Under the pieces are notes generated by a model, which saw only the letters and a list, made by a program, of their open reading frames with translations, was not told where the DNA came from and did no database searches. Positions 23,801 to 32,700 of a DNA stretch of 41,253 nucleotides are shown here, one piece after another. How positions within the stretch are numbered: the first letter of the stretch is position 1; every line of letters starts with the position of its first letter. The DNA is from a virus, in the IMG/VR virus record IMGVR_UViG_3300013010_000028, positions 1-41,253 of that record; one strand, written 5' to 3'. The position numbers and the translations under genes were made by a program.

Positions 23801-25775
23801 CTGTGTTAGACAGCCTATACCCTCGAACTTTAAATCAATTGAAGTTCGAAGAGGTACGGTAGAAGGCGACGGATCTGGTGGCCCTAGTGGCACATCTGTA
23901 TCTACTTTTGGACCAAATGGGGAGTTTGGAGGCATTGTCAATCGTATAGGTGGCGGTAGAGGAAGTGATCCTAGTGTATTTGGTGATCCGTTCGGCACAG
24001 GTGAAAATGATATAACTGGAATTGGAAGTAATACTACTGGTCCTGAATCTGGTAGGAGCGGAGCACTGGATCCTAGAATAGTGGCAGAAAATGCTTTTAA
24101 TACAATGTCAGGCAGTTTATCAACCCTTGCTACTACTATATCTGAATCTTCTATGCCGACTGCTACACAGGCTTCAAGGTTAACTTCGTTATTAAATGAA
24201 GCACAAATGGCTAGTAATTATGGTTCTACTAGTGCAACTGAATCTGTTGAAAATGTAAAATCATTAATGCAAGATACTTTTGGTACTCCTGCTGAGGCAA
24301 GTATAATTCTACAAGAGTTAGAAGATAGCGGAGAAACAGTATCTCCAGAATTGATAGCGTTGTTAAATACTCAAGTGTATGATGGTGAAACTGTCACTAA
24401 TCCTATAGGAGTTGATCCATCTGCTGTTGTTGATGCTATGAGTGAGATTGAAAATTATAATAGGTTAAATACAAGTAGTGTAGATGAGATATCAGTTAGA
24501 CCATCTGACTTCATGACTCCAGTAGTTGATACTGTTTCTATAAATAATACTCCTCCTACCCTGATTGAATTAGAAAATGCAAACATGATGTTAGACGGTT
24601 CACTTCCATTATTATCTACAGAAAGTTATACCGATCCGACACGTCCAATATTGGATTATAATATAACACAATTAGAAGCATTAGATTTGCCCGATGATGT
24701 AGTTAGTGGATACAAAGATGCTGCTTCTACACGAAATGGTATTAAGGTTAGAAAGTATATTGATAGTCTACCACAAGATCAAGCAGAATTATTAAATTCT
24801 ATCGATAGCCCGTATGTAGTTAAAACATTGCCATATGATGCACCAACTATTGCAACGATAGCAGCAACTCCTTTAAAAACACCCAGAGAGGCAATTATAC
24901 AAGCAAGAATTGAAGATGCCCAGACACAAATGATAGCAGAAGCAGGCGGAAGTTATAATGATTTATCTGCTGATGAAAAACGTCATTACGAAAATTTGAG
25001 TGATGCGTATGATGCGATTGATGAAGCCGCACAATTGGATCCCATTCGCAATGAGTCTAAACTACTTAAAATTAATGATGAGTTAGATAAATCTATCAGA
25101 ATATACAATGATAGATTGTCAGGTGGCGACAGTGAATGGAGTTGGAATGAAGAAGAAGCAGAAGAAAAAGAACAATTAGAAACTACAGTATTAGAGAATA
25201 TTTCAAATTTGGATAATGCATACTCTACTCCTATTGCAGATAGAGTGATAGTAGATAATACTGGCAGTGTAAATATTATGAAAGATATGTCAGTTCTTCC
25301 AACTAAACCATCAGATGGATTTTTGCTGCCAATAGATTATTTAAGTGAAAATGAGTTTGAAATAACAGATGAGCATTTAGCACAATACGAATTGGCAGAA
25401 AATAATTGGAATGATTTTAGAAAAGGTGAAAGAGTAAATGTTACCATAGTTGATAGTAATCCTGCAATAGGCACATTTGAATCAAATGTGCTTACTAACT
25501 TTGAAAATCCTGAACTTGCGCAAAGATATGGGATAGATACTACACCGTTACAAGAGGGAGAGGTGATTGCATCAGATGATCCAAGATACTCACAATGGAA
25601 TACGTCAAACTTAGATATGATTAGAAATCAGATTGCTAGTGAACTTCCACTTGTAACAACTGTACTTACTATGAAGTCGAATTCGCAAGACGTGGTTTCT
25701 ACAAAAGATTCTACAGAAATTAAACTGGATATAGCTATTAATGATTTCGTATTATTAGAAGGGCAAGGGGAATAA
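20802..25775 (+). CDS. Giant baseplate hub protein with N-terminal lysozyme-like domain
   Basis: 1657 aa. Residues ~1-125 look like a lysozyme-like peptidoglycan-binding or cleaving domain: 'IRNNNPGNIKK', 'FASPEMGVRAMMKTLITYQ', 'STVREIISRWAPYGEND'. A hub-like core follows. 'ISLDRQLVKSYSAPGDEYSW' (~620-645) and 'IKGDPFWVEYYV' (~915) with 'FSRGQFTQTLHCVRQP' (~1000) resemble gp27-type hub proteins, where the 'GDP(Y/F)W' and 'F..G.F.Q.L...R' pairs recur. Coiled coil lies around 660-830. A Gly/Ser-rich linker (~1025-1090) is followed by about 570 acidic, helical residues of unknown role. It lies between gp53 and the gp5-like spike, the place for a hub. T4 gp27 has only 391 aa, so this is a much enlarged or fused version. 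Confidence 0.6.
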   Translation: MSNVLSIRNNNPGNIKKSATNWDGQIPSDGKFVNFASPEMGVRAMMKTLITYQDKHNLSTVREIISRWAPYGENDTGAYIDFVSQRMGVDPDHDLGDLKNNQAISKKLVNAIIRFEGDADVPDYFNDAIVTKGISLAGAAPVTVSNITTPPLGKPSEIDTIPSSLLGPDSIPVDQERANIIKTDTKKSEIEQLRNQKGFFSAGEFSTLKDVVNAGEEQEIFWDNELDNYENYSYHIELFIVPKDEANKFNESRDTTDFETTIRGGWPANDVDKVTIAQTATSTEFNIENLVLENLGTGDGNVAKMVGIDTHLSFDIIQIGNTDLNDTLHTFANLMGYSDIGTAVYFIKISYKGYDNDNPTNSTPLPIVKVIPFLITSYNQINTTTNATGTTTSLTGTAVNYISATHTVNTTKHDLTFDIKPTLNETLNSFVTELNKTSSLGTGYKESQTGYLNNYSIEFSKDFKERFAQSKMNSELANKSSASTEIGRRAANGFNIAQQIGQATAGISIIHLLYDICIQATLVKNELLAKNPGFSYAIRIVPRVVQKKYNIITNKSAYDITYYVTMHREIIIQDIFDQGTKTAQTRKLLSEIFDKGRCRKLYNYEYTGLNDQILDLKISLDRQLVKSYSAPGDEYSWHRFLKGGTDLSKLLSAEQFARYNELNGIANKLDNTLSKQSTDLEQKRSDLLKQQNEVFQRTRNLMINGEIGGTQDAAQVMDRYQNIDDSNFGMAELQRLNPDLFATVQREQIASAYQRLVGLKKATLDNLEGKIEDTVSSISNNKKQLEELENIIKAQIGVEVNRLDEANKERQEFNKNVRSELLAPINGISLAEELGADVLMDSNKLDNIEYQSMMDAISLNGITFERDILSNMRNGTVVSSFSSTDQSNISLARSKFNESLNADLSMQKLDMTIKGDPFWVEYYVTEQTKEEKFGNNNTIDDIRGHNGNVNGTNYLMLIVNKADGVDEFDNIKIDNLDIFLYMVKKINSTFSRGQFTQTLHCVRQPIPSNFKSIEVRRGTVEGDGSGGPSGTSVSTFGPNGEFGGIVNRIGGGRGSDPSVFGDPFGTGENDITGIGSNTTGPESGRSGALDPRIVAENAFNTMSGSLSTLATTISESSMPTATQASRLTSLLNEAQMASNYGSTSATESVENVKSLMQDTFGTPAEASIILQELEDSGETVSPELIALLNTQVYDGETVTNPIGVDPSAVVDAMSEIENYNRLNTSSVDEISVRPSDFMTPVVDTVSINNTPPTLIELENANMMLDGSLPLLSTESYTDPTRPILDYNITQLEALDLPDDVVSGYKDAASTRNGIKVRKYIDSLPQDQAELLNSIDSPYVVKTLPYDAPTIATIAATPLKTPREAIIQARIEDAQTQMIAEAGGSYNDLSADEKRHYENLSDAYDAIDEAAQLDPIRNESKLLKINDELDKSIRIYNDRLSGGDSEWSWNEEEAEEKEQLETTVLENISNLDNAYSTPIADRVIVDNTGSVNIMKDMSVLPTKPSDGFLLPIDYLSENEFEITDEHLAQYELAENNWNDFRKGERVNVTIVDSNPAIGTFESNVLTNFENPELAQRYGIDTTPLQEGEVIASDDPRYSQWNTSNLDMIRNQIASELPLVTTVLTMKSNSQDVVSTKDSTEIKLDIAINDFVLLEGQGE

Positions 25776-25778
25776 AAT

Positions 25779-27806
25779 ATGTTAAAAGATGAGAATTCAA
25801 ATAGTTTAGCCGGCGCTTTACGAAAAGATAAACAATCAAATCTTAATCCTGCCTTAAAAAATATACAAAGTGGTATATACCATGCTATTACTGTTCCTGG
25901 TATAGATCCTGAAGGCAGAGGCAGATTGGCTGCATATGTTCCTAAATTGGGCGGGAATCCAGAAAATCCTTTGTATTTTCAATATGCTACTCCTTTTGGT
26001 GGTTCAAATGCCATGGGAAGTTATGGACTACACGCAGTGCCACCATCCGAATATATTACGATACTAGTGTTCTTTGCTGATAATGGCGAGTTGAGCGAAG
26101 GTTATTGGTTTGCAGTAGCACAAGAGATACCAGACATTGCATCTGGAGGGGCTAGTGGTCCTCCTAAGATCGATGGTTCTGGTCAAGGTGAAGGTGTATT
26201 TAAAGATCAACCTAGCGCAAAAATAAATAATACTGAATTATCAAAATTACAAGGTGCTAACACATCATCAATTAGCGTTACTCCAACAAATATCGAAGTT
26301 GCTACTGATATTACAGACAGTGGATTAACTCCTAAATTGAATGACAAGGACGGATTAATTAAAGTTACTGAAGATGGTGAAGATCCAGCAGACGAGGTAA
26401 TCACAGGTAGAAATCAACGCAATGCATCTAATAATAGAAATGATCCACGGAAAAGAGATCAGGTACCAGAAAATCATCCAAGAAATATTAATACTGCGAG
26501 ACAGGGTATATATGCGGATGGTGTAAGAGGACAAACAACTGCTTCACCATTACGCAATGCAAGTTATAAAGAACCTAAACCAAATACAGTATTTGGTTTA
26601 AAAACTCCAGGCTCAACAGCTCTTACAATGGATGATGGCAGTGTTGATGATAATGGTTTCGTACATCCAAATCAAATACGTCTTCAAACAGGATCGGGTG
26701 CGAGTGTTATATTAGATGGAACAAATGATTTAATATATATGATTAATAGTACAGGTTCGGGTTGGATAGAAATTGGGTCTGGTGGCGAAGTAATGATATA
26801 TGCACAGGGTTCTATGAGTATGAGAACCGAAAAAGATTTCAACTTACGTGCAGATCGAAATATTAATATAGAGGCTGTTGAAAAAATAAACATTAAATCT
26901 GGTGATGATTTTCAAGTAAATAGTGGAGATCAGATACATTTGAAAAGTGAAGGTTCACAATTCTTTGATAGTGCCGGCAGCAATCATACTAAAGTCGGCA
27001 GTAATATGTATGTGACAACTGGAGGTATATTACATTTAAATGGTCCAACCGCTGCGATATCACCGGGAATTAATACAGTTTCACACAATGATATTCAGAA
27101 TTTAGAATCTACAAAAATAGAAGATAGTATCTTATCTACTATGGTATCACATGAGCCAATGATACGAAATAAGGCAGAACCTGCTAATACTAGTTCACGT
27201 TCAGACGAAAGTAATACAGTGAATGGAGGCACTGTGCCTGCAACTGCTGAAGATCCGAATAGTGTTGCTATAAATGACAGTACTGATGATCCGGAACAAC
27301 AAAAAATAAATGATGAAGCAATTCAAGATCAAGTTGGTAATGGCAACGGACTAGTAACATATGTTAGTGACTTTGCTGGAAGAACACGAAATAAAATCAT
27401 CAGAAATGATTTGTTTAGTATTTTAGAACAGGCGGCTGCATCTGCCGGAGTTGATGTAGTTATATTCTCGGGAGGACAGGATCCTGCTGGACCGGGAGCA
27501 AGACGTACAGGAAGTACTAGACACGATAATGGTTTTGCTGCTGACGTTTGGTTATACAGTGGCGCAGGTAAATTAAGTTCTAGATCAAATGCTGATATAC
27601 CAATAATAAAGAAATTTGCAAAAGCATGTTATTCTGCTGGGGCAAATGCAGTTGGTGTCGGCCCAGGTTATATGAACGATGTTGGTGTGCATGTGGATGT
27701 TGCAACATACAAATCGGATCAAGGCATGTGGGGATCAACACATGGATATACATCTGCGCCTGGCTGGCTAAAGCAGGCGAGAGATGAAGGCGGTTGGAGA
27801 GCATAA
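25779..27806 (+). CDS. 5: Baseplate spike (gp5-like) with C-terminal M15-type peptidase domain
   Basis: 675 aa. Residues ~30-130 form the OB-fold start of gp5-type spikes ('GIYHAITVPGIDPEGRGRLA', 'YATPFGGSNAMGSYGLHAVP', 'ILVFFADNGELSEGYWF'). A linker follows, then a beta-helix needle (~300-435, repeated 'INIEA', 'INIKSGD', 'IHLKSEG', 'MYVTTGG' strands). The last ~160 residues carry 'TGSTRHDNGFAADVW' and 'DVGVHVDVATY', which match the H...D and H-x-D zinc ligands of M15 D-Ala-D-Ala-type peptidases. In T4 gp5 the wall-cutting domain is a lysozyme placed between the OB fold and the needle. Here it is a different enzyme at the far end. Start has GGGGAATAAAAT before the ATG. Confidence 0.85.
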   Translation: MLKDENSNSLAGALRKDKQSNLNPALKNIQSGIYHAITVPGIDPEGRGRLAAYVPKLGGNPENPLYFQYATPFGGSNAMGSYGLHAVPPSEYITILVFFADNGELSEGYWFAVAQEIPDIASGGASGPPKIDGSGQGEGVFKDQPSAKINNTELSKLQGANTSSISVTPTNIEVATDITDSGLTPKLNDKDGLIKVTEDGEDPADEVITGRNQRNASNNRNDPRKRDQVPENHPRNINTARQGIYADGVRGQTTASPLRNASYKEPKPNTVFGLKTPGSTALTMDDGSVDDNGFVHPNQIRLQTGSGASVILDGTNDLIYMINSTGSGWIEIGSGGEVMIYAQGSMSMRTEKDFNLRADRNINIEAVEKINIKSGDDFQVNSGDQIHLKSEGSQFFDSAGSNHTKVGSNMYVTTGGILHLNGPTAAISPGINTVSHNDIQNLESTKIEDSILSTMVSHEPMIRNKAEPANTSSRSDESNTVNGGTVPATAEDPNSVAINDSTDDPEQQKINDEAIQDQVGNGNGLVTYVSDFAGRTRNKIIRNDLFSILEQAAASAGVDVVIFSGGQDPAGPGARRTGSTRHDNGFAADVWLYSGAGKLSSRSNADIPIIKKFAKACYSAGANAVGVGPGYMNDVGVHVDVATYKSDQGMWGSTHGYTSAPGWLKQARDEGGWRA

Positions 27807-28445
27807 ATGATATATGATAAAAGAAAAGGCTCATTATTGAATTATATTCAATTGCCACTACATACTATAACTCCATATGGAACATATTTGGGAACTGGAT
27901 ATGATACCAGTGGTAATCCTACATATATACTATCGTATACACGTGTTACATCATTTGCAGTGAATGAACTAGTATTTTCTAATTTAAGTAAGAACGCCAT
28001 CATTAATGATGTTATTCCTACATTAGAAATAAAAAATGGTATCATAGGTTATAATTATCAGATACCTGATGTAGAATTTAGATATGGGTATATCACATCA
28101 TCTTCAAAAAGAGTTTCCATTGAAAGTCAAAAAATAACAAAACAGTCAGCACAGATAATTTTAGAAAAACAATTACGTGCTATTGGAAATGTGTTAGAAC
28201 AATTCGTGACACAACCATTGGGACAACCTCAATACGATGCATTGCTTCATTATTTTTATTATGAAGGAGTAAGTAAAATACCCGATCATAATATTATTAA
28301 ATTAATTAATAATGAAAAATGGTTTGATGTGACTGATGAAATACAGAGTAATATTAAAAGAAAAAACGGCAAAGTCGATCACCGACTTGCCGCTTTAAGA
28401 ATTCAGACTGCAAAAATGTTTAGTTACGTTCCTGGATTTAGCTAA
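27807..28445 (+). CDS. Small lysozyme-like baseplate or lysis protein (GH24-like fold)
   Basis: 212 aa, starting directly after the spike stop codon. The C-terminal part ('[14 protein letters not shown]', '[18 protein letters not shown]', '[12 protein letters not shown]', '[15 protein letters not shown]') follows the pattern of T4-lysozyme-family (GH24) proteins, where a substrate-cleft helix and 'R..E..' helices recur. The usual N-terminal Glu-(8)-Asp-(5)-Thr triad is not clean: 'LEIKNG' could supply the Glu, but the Asp position reads Asn/Gln and 'RYGY' replaces the Thr-containing loop. It may be an inactive or diverged wall-binding protein. No signal peptide or membrane segment is seen. 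It overlaps the convergent clpP by 4 nt. Confidence 0.5.
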   Translation: MIYDKRKGSLLNYIQLPLHTITPYGTYLGTGYDTSGNPTYILSYTRVTSFAVNELVFSNLSKNAIINDVIPTLEIKNGIIGYNYQIPDVEFRYGYITSSSKRVSIESQKITKQSAQIILEKQLRAIGNVLEQFVTQPLGQPQYDALLHYFYYEGVSKIPDHNIIKLINNEKWFDVTDEIQSNIKRKNGKVDHRLAALRIQTAKMFSYVPGFS

Positions 28446-29038
28446 ACGGGTCGTTGTTCTATAACTTGGTCTACCAAACCATACGCTAGTGCCTCTTGTG
28501 GATCCATAAAATTATCACGTTCCATTGCTGCCAGCATTTCATCAAGTGTTTTTCCAGAACTATTATGTTTAACATAAATTTCAGTTAGTGAACGTTTCAT
28601 TTTCAAGATTTCTTTAACTTGAATTTCCATATCAGTTGCTTGACCACCTGCCCCGCCACTGGGTTGATGAATCATATGTCTTGCATTAGGCAGAATATAT
28701 CTTTTTCCTGGTGCACCAGCAGTCGCTAATAGTGATCCCATTGAACACGCTTGTCCCATGACCGTTGTACTAACATCTGGCTTAATAAATTGCATAGTAT
28801 CATAAATCGCCATGCCAGCAGTCACTACTCCGCCAGGAGAGTTGATGTAAAAGTGAATATCTTTTTCTGGATTTTCGCTTTCTAAAAATAGAAATTGTGC
28901 ACAAAGTAAATCTGCTTGATAGTCATTGACTTCTCCTGTTAAAAACAGTACACGTTCCTTAAGAAGCCGTGAAAAGATATCATAACTTCGTTCACCATTA
29001 GCAGATTGGTCTACAACCATTGGTACTAGATTTGGCAT
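28442..29038 (-). CDS. clpP: ATP-dependent Clp protease proteolytic subunit (ClpP)
   Basis: 198 aa, full-length compared with mature bacterial ClpP. The catalytic triad is intact: Ser99 in '[11 protein letters not shown]', His124 in 'MIHQPSGG' and Asp175 in 'ERDNF'. '[19 protein letters not shown]' and '[13 protein letters not shown]' are almost as in E. coli. The protein begins [11 protein letters not shown], which lines up with the mature N-terminus of E. coli ClpP, so the propeptide is missing. ClpP forms a tetradecameric barrel fed by a Clp ATPase; the phage must use a host ATPase. It is clearly host-derived. It runs against the baseplate genes and follows a 69-aa gene under an early-type promoter. 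Possible roles are removing host regulators or recycling amino acids. Confidence 0.97.
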   Translation of the reverse strand: MPNLVPMVVDQSANGERSYDIFSRLLKERVLFLTGEVNDYQADLLCAQFLFLESENPEKDIHFYINSPGGVVTAGMAIYDTMQFIKPDVSTTVMGQACSMGSLLATAGAPGKRYILPNARHMIHQPSGGAGGQATDMEIQVKEILKMKRSLTEIYVKHNSSGKTLDEMLAAMERDNFMDPQEALAYGLVDQVIEQRPV

Positions 29039-29041
29039 TAA

Positions 29042-29251
29042 TTATTCCTTGTTTGTTTTTGTAGATTTAAGTTTTCGTATTTCTTCATTTAGTTCTGTAA
29101 TTCGATCATAGGCTGCATATAAATTTTTCTGAAGTTCATTTATTTCCAATCGAAACATTTCTTCTGTAGTTATTGTTTGCATTAATGATACATCACGATC
29201 TTTACTTTTCTTAAAAATATTAAGTGGTATTATTTTATTTTTATCAGTCAT
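29042..29251 (-). CDS. 69-aa coiled-coil protein upstream of clpP, function unknown
   Basis: Starts MTDKNKIIPLNIFKKSKDRD; the second half is a coiled coil ('EMFRLEINELQKNLYAAYDR' then 'ITELNEEIRKLKS'). The ATG at 29251 was chosen because AGGAG lies 8 nt upstream and an early-type promoter just beyond; a longer frame would begin inside the promoter. It is separated from clpP by 3 nt, so the two form one operon. The partnership could mean an adaptor that brings substrates to ClpP, but nothing in the sequence proves it. Confidence 0.7.
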   Translation of the reverse strand: MTDKNKIIPLNIFKKSKDRDVSLMQTITTEEMFRLEINELQKNLYAAYDRITELNEEIRKLKSTKTNKE

Positions 29252-29273
29252 CGATAATACTCCTATTATATTC

Positions 29274-29302
29274 ATAGTATAGTAAAAATTATTAATTGTC
29301 AA
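29274..29302 (-). promoter_or_regulatory. Sigma70-type promoter for the clpP operon
   Basis: On the minus strand a perfect TTGACA (29297-29302) is followed after 17 nt by TACTAT (29274-29279), or after 15 nt by TATACT (29276-29281). It lies just before the 69-aa gene's ribosome binding site. Together with the late promoter at 29314-29345 it forms a divergent early/late pair, as at 19.7 kb. Confidence 0.75.
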
Positions 29303-29313
29303 GTACTTTTTCT

Positions 29314-29345
29314 AAATATACGTAGTTTATACGATGATAAATACT
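29314..29345 (+). promoter_or_regulatory. Late promoter with conserved upstream element, copy 2
   Basis: The second copy of the 32-bp element at 19742-19773 (30 of 32 identical), holding the late box GATAAATA at 29336-29343. It lies 31 nt before the gp25 start and starts the second baseplate operon (gp25, gp6, giant protein). Confidence 0.78.
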
Positions 29346-29376
29346 CTTAACGAAATATTAAAAATTGAGAGAACCA

Positions 29377-29736
29377 ATGGCAGTTAATTTTGCAGGATTT
29401 AGTACAAAAAATAAAAAAGCAATAAATCATAATCTTTATGGCAAAGATTTGATTATTGAAGATTTAATGAATCATTTAATGACGCGCAAAGGCGAGCGTG
29501 TTATGATGCCAACATATGGCAGTATCATTCATGATTTAATTTTTGAACCATTGACGCCGGAAATTAAAGATTTGATTGACATTGATATAAATTCTATAAT
29601 AGATGAAGATCCTAGAGTAATGATTAACACTCTTAATATAACAGACGATGACCACAGTTTAAACATAAAATTATCAGTTTCTATTATTCCAACTGGTGAA
29701 CAAGTTGAACTTACAGTAAATTTAGAAAGAGAATAA
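29377..29736 (+). CDS. 25: Baseplate wedge protein (gp25-like)
   Basis: 119 aa from the ATG at 29377 (MAVNFAGFSTKNKK), chosen for the GAGAGA just upstream; an earlier start at 29365 would overlap this site. T4 gp25 has 132 aa. The family core is clear: 'LIIEDLMNHLMTRKGERVMM', 'PTYGSIIHDLIFEP', then 'DPRVMINTLNI'. gp25 is the lysozyme-fold-like sheath initiator of the baseplate, found in all contractile injection systems together with gp6. It heads the operon with gp6 2 nt downstream. Confidence 0.93.
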   Translation: MAVNFAGFSTKNKKAINHNLYGKDLIIEDLMNHLMTRKGERVMMPTYGSIIHDLIFEPLTPEIKDLIDIDINSIIDEDPRVMINTLNITDDDHSLNIKLSVSIIPTGEQVELTVNLERE

Positions 29737-29737
29737 A

Positions 29738-32700
29738 ATGAGCCAAGAAAGAGTTGATAACTTATTCGCCAGTGAAAGTTGGAGTGCAGTTTATACTGCC
29801 TATAGTAATATTAGTCTCAAAGCATATGATTTTGATACAATACGTGAAGCATTACTTGCTTATGTACAGCAAACATACCCTGATAAATTCAATGATTTTA
29901 TTGCTAGTTCTGAGTTTATTGCAATCTTAGACTTGGTTGCTTATCTAGGTCATTCATTATCTTTTAGATTGGATATGAATACCCGTGAAAATTTCTTAGA
30001 TACTGCAGAACGCCGTGAATCAATTCTTCGAATGGCAAAGAATTTAGGTTATATTAAAACTCGGCCTATCAATGCACGTGGTTATATGAAAATTACTAGT
30101 GTCACCACAAATCAAGATGTAGCAGATAATGAAGGCAATTCTTTAGCAAATACCACAGTCAATTGGAATGATGCAAATAACGCTGATTGGTATGAAAACT
30201 TTATAACAATATTAGACTCATCGTTTTCTAAAAATTCTAAAATTCAAGACCCAATAGCAACTCTAAATATTCTAAACATCGAAAATAATATATATGAAAT
30301 TAATGAAAATCCACAGGTTAAACGTTTTAATTATCCTTTTAATGCAAACATTGCTGGCAGTAATAGAAAATTCGAAACTACTAAAGTAGAGATAGTAGAT
30401 GAAATTATTGGCGAAGCAGAACCCAGATCTTCTAAAAACTTCACAATTATTAATCGTAATGATAATCTAGGACCAGCCAGTGACCGAACTGGATTTTTTG
30501 TATATGCAAAAGCCGGTGAAATGAACTTTAATGATTATACATATGATTTGAAATTATCTAATAGAACACAAAATATTGATGTTATTGATATATCGAACAC
30601 AGACGTTTGGATTCAACGTACAGATAGCAATAGAAATTATACATCCACTGTAACAAAAGTCGATAATGATAGTAGAGAAACTGCTATATATAATTCATTA
30701 AGAACCGGTAGTGGCGATCTAGCAAGTGTTACTACCAATATTGACAATAGTATCGCAATTAATTTTCCCGATGGTATATTTGGTAATGCTGCATATGGAA
30801 ATTATCGTATTTGGTACAGACAAACAGAAAATGTAAATTTCACGGTTAATGCAAACGATATATCAGAAGTTGCAATTACTATACCATATATTGGCGGTGA
30901 TGACCGTCCATATGATCTAACAATAACAATGACCACAACAAGTGACTTTAGTGAAAACTATGCCGCTGAAACATTTGAAAGTGTTAGACGTATTGCACCA
31001 AGAGCATATTACGCACAAGACAGAATGGTAAACGCACAGGATTATAATATATATCCTCTTACTCTTGGTGCAAATGTTATATCAAAATCAAAAGCAATTA
31101 ATACTACATTCTCTGGCAAATCCCGTTTCTTTGAAATGGACGATGTTACTGGGAATCACAGTAATCTAAGTGCGACTGGCACAGATGGTAGTATATTCTT
31201 GGAAGATGATATTATTTCAATGAATCTAAGTTTTAATCGACAGAATGGACAAATTGATAATTTCATTAGAAACAAAATTACTGAAGTATTAAAGCATCCT
31301 AGTCTGATGAATCTATATTATTTCGAAAATATGTATAATCCAGCATCTACCATATTAACACCATCATTGAATTTTACAGTGCGTAGTACTAATGCTAGTA
31401 TAATTGATACAGTATCATCGAACACATTAGGCACAGTATTTCTATATCCTGGTGATCATATTTTAACCCAGAGTGCGAATGAAAAAGAATTATCCTGGAC
31501 TAAAATTAAAAATATTGAAAGTAGCGTTGCTGGATCAGCAGTTGATTCATATTTTATTGAAAATCTTCTACCCGAAACTGCTGGTAGTATTGAAAAAATA
31601 GTACGTGCATATAGATCACGTTTCGAAGCAGATGAAATTAAAAATATTAAAATTAATAAAATAGAAGACTTGTCAATTCAGAGCTTTATCATAAAGTATG
31701 TACCTAAAAGTAATACATCTGTTTGGGAATGGAAATTACACGATGAAGTAAATGATGTTGCATTAGTTGAAGGAAAAGATGTATATATAGAATTCACATA
31801 TATTCCAGGCGTCAGAGAAAATGAAGCAGAATATGTTGCTAGATTTACAGGTAAGAAAATAGTTTTTGATAGTAAAAAACAAGTAAAATTCTTTTATAAT
31901 AATAACAAATTGGTTGTAGATAATGAAACTAGTCTTGCAGAACGAGATAAACTATTTTTGAAATATTATACTACCCTAGCAAATGACAGTTCGTCAGGAC
32001 TTGATGAATTAATTAATATAGGTACTGCACAACTTAGTAATATAGTAGTGCCCGGCGATAATACTGTTACATTTGATGCAGATTTTTCTTCAACTGGAGC
32101 AGTTATTACACATGACTTTGTTAATAATTCTGAAATGTATACCGTTAATAGTACGCAACATAAACTTATATCACCTTTAGGCGTTGAATATCCAATTGCT
32201 CCAGTTGCCCCGTCATCTGATACTGTTATCGGTGAAACACCTGAATACACAGTTAGTTATGATAAAGATAATCTGAGTGACTTATTAACTCTAAATGATT
32301 ATGATGACAATAGTGATGTAGAAAATAGTGATGAATATGTATATTCAACTACGATTGTGACAATTGATGATAGTGGTAATATTCCTGACGGTTTTACATA
32401 CACCAGTACCTATACACCACTTGAATTTGAAAACCAAGGTTTTAAAGGCAACCTAACTAATGCATATTTTGATCTTGCATATCCTAATAATTTTGCGTGG
32501 GTAGACACATCCGAATTGCCATCTGGTAAAACAATAGACACCGCAGAATCAGGTGATACTGGTGTACAAACTGAGTTCGGTAGATCATTTGACGGCGCTA
32601 ATTATGAATTTACTTTTACAGATATGACTGCTAGTGGCTGGTCAATAAGAAATCATAATCTAGATGGAACCGATCCGGATAATCCAGATGATGATGTATA

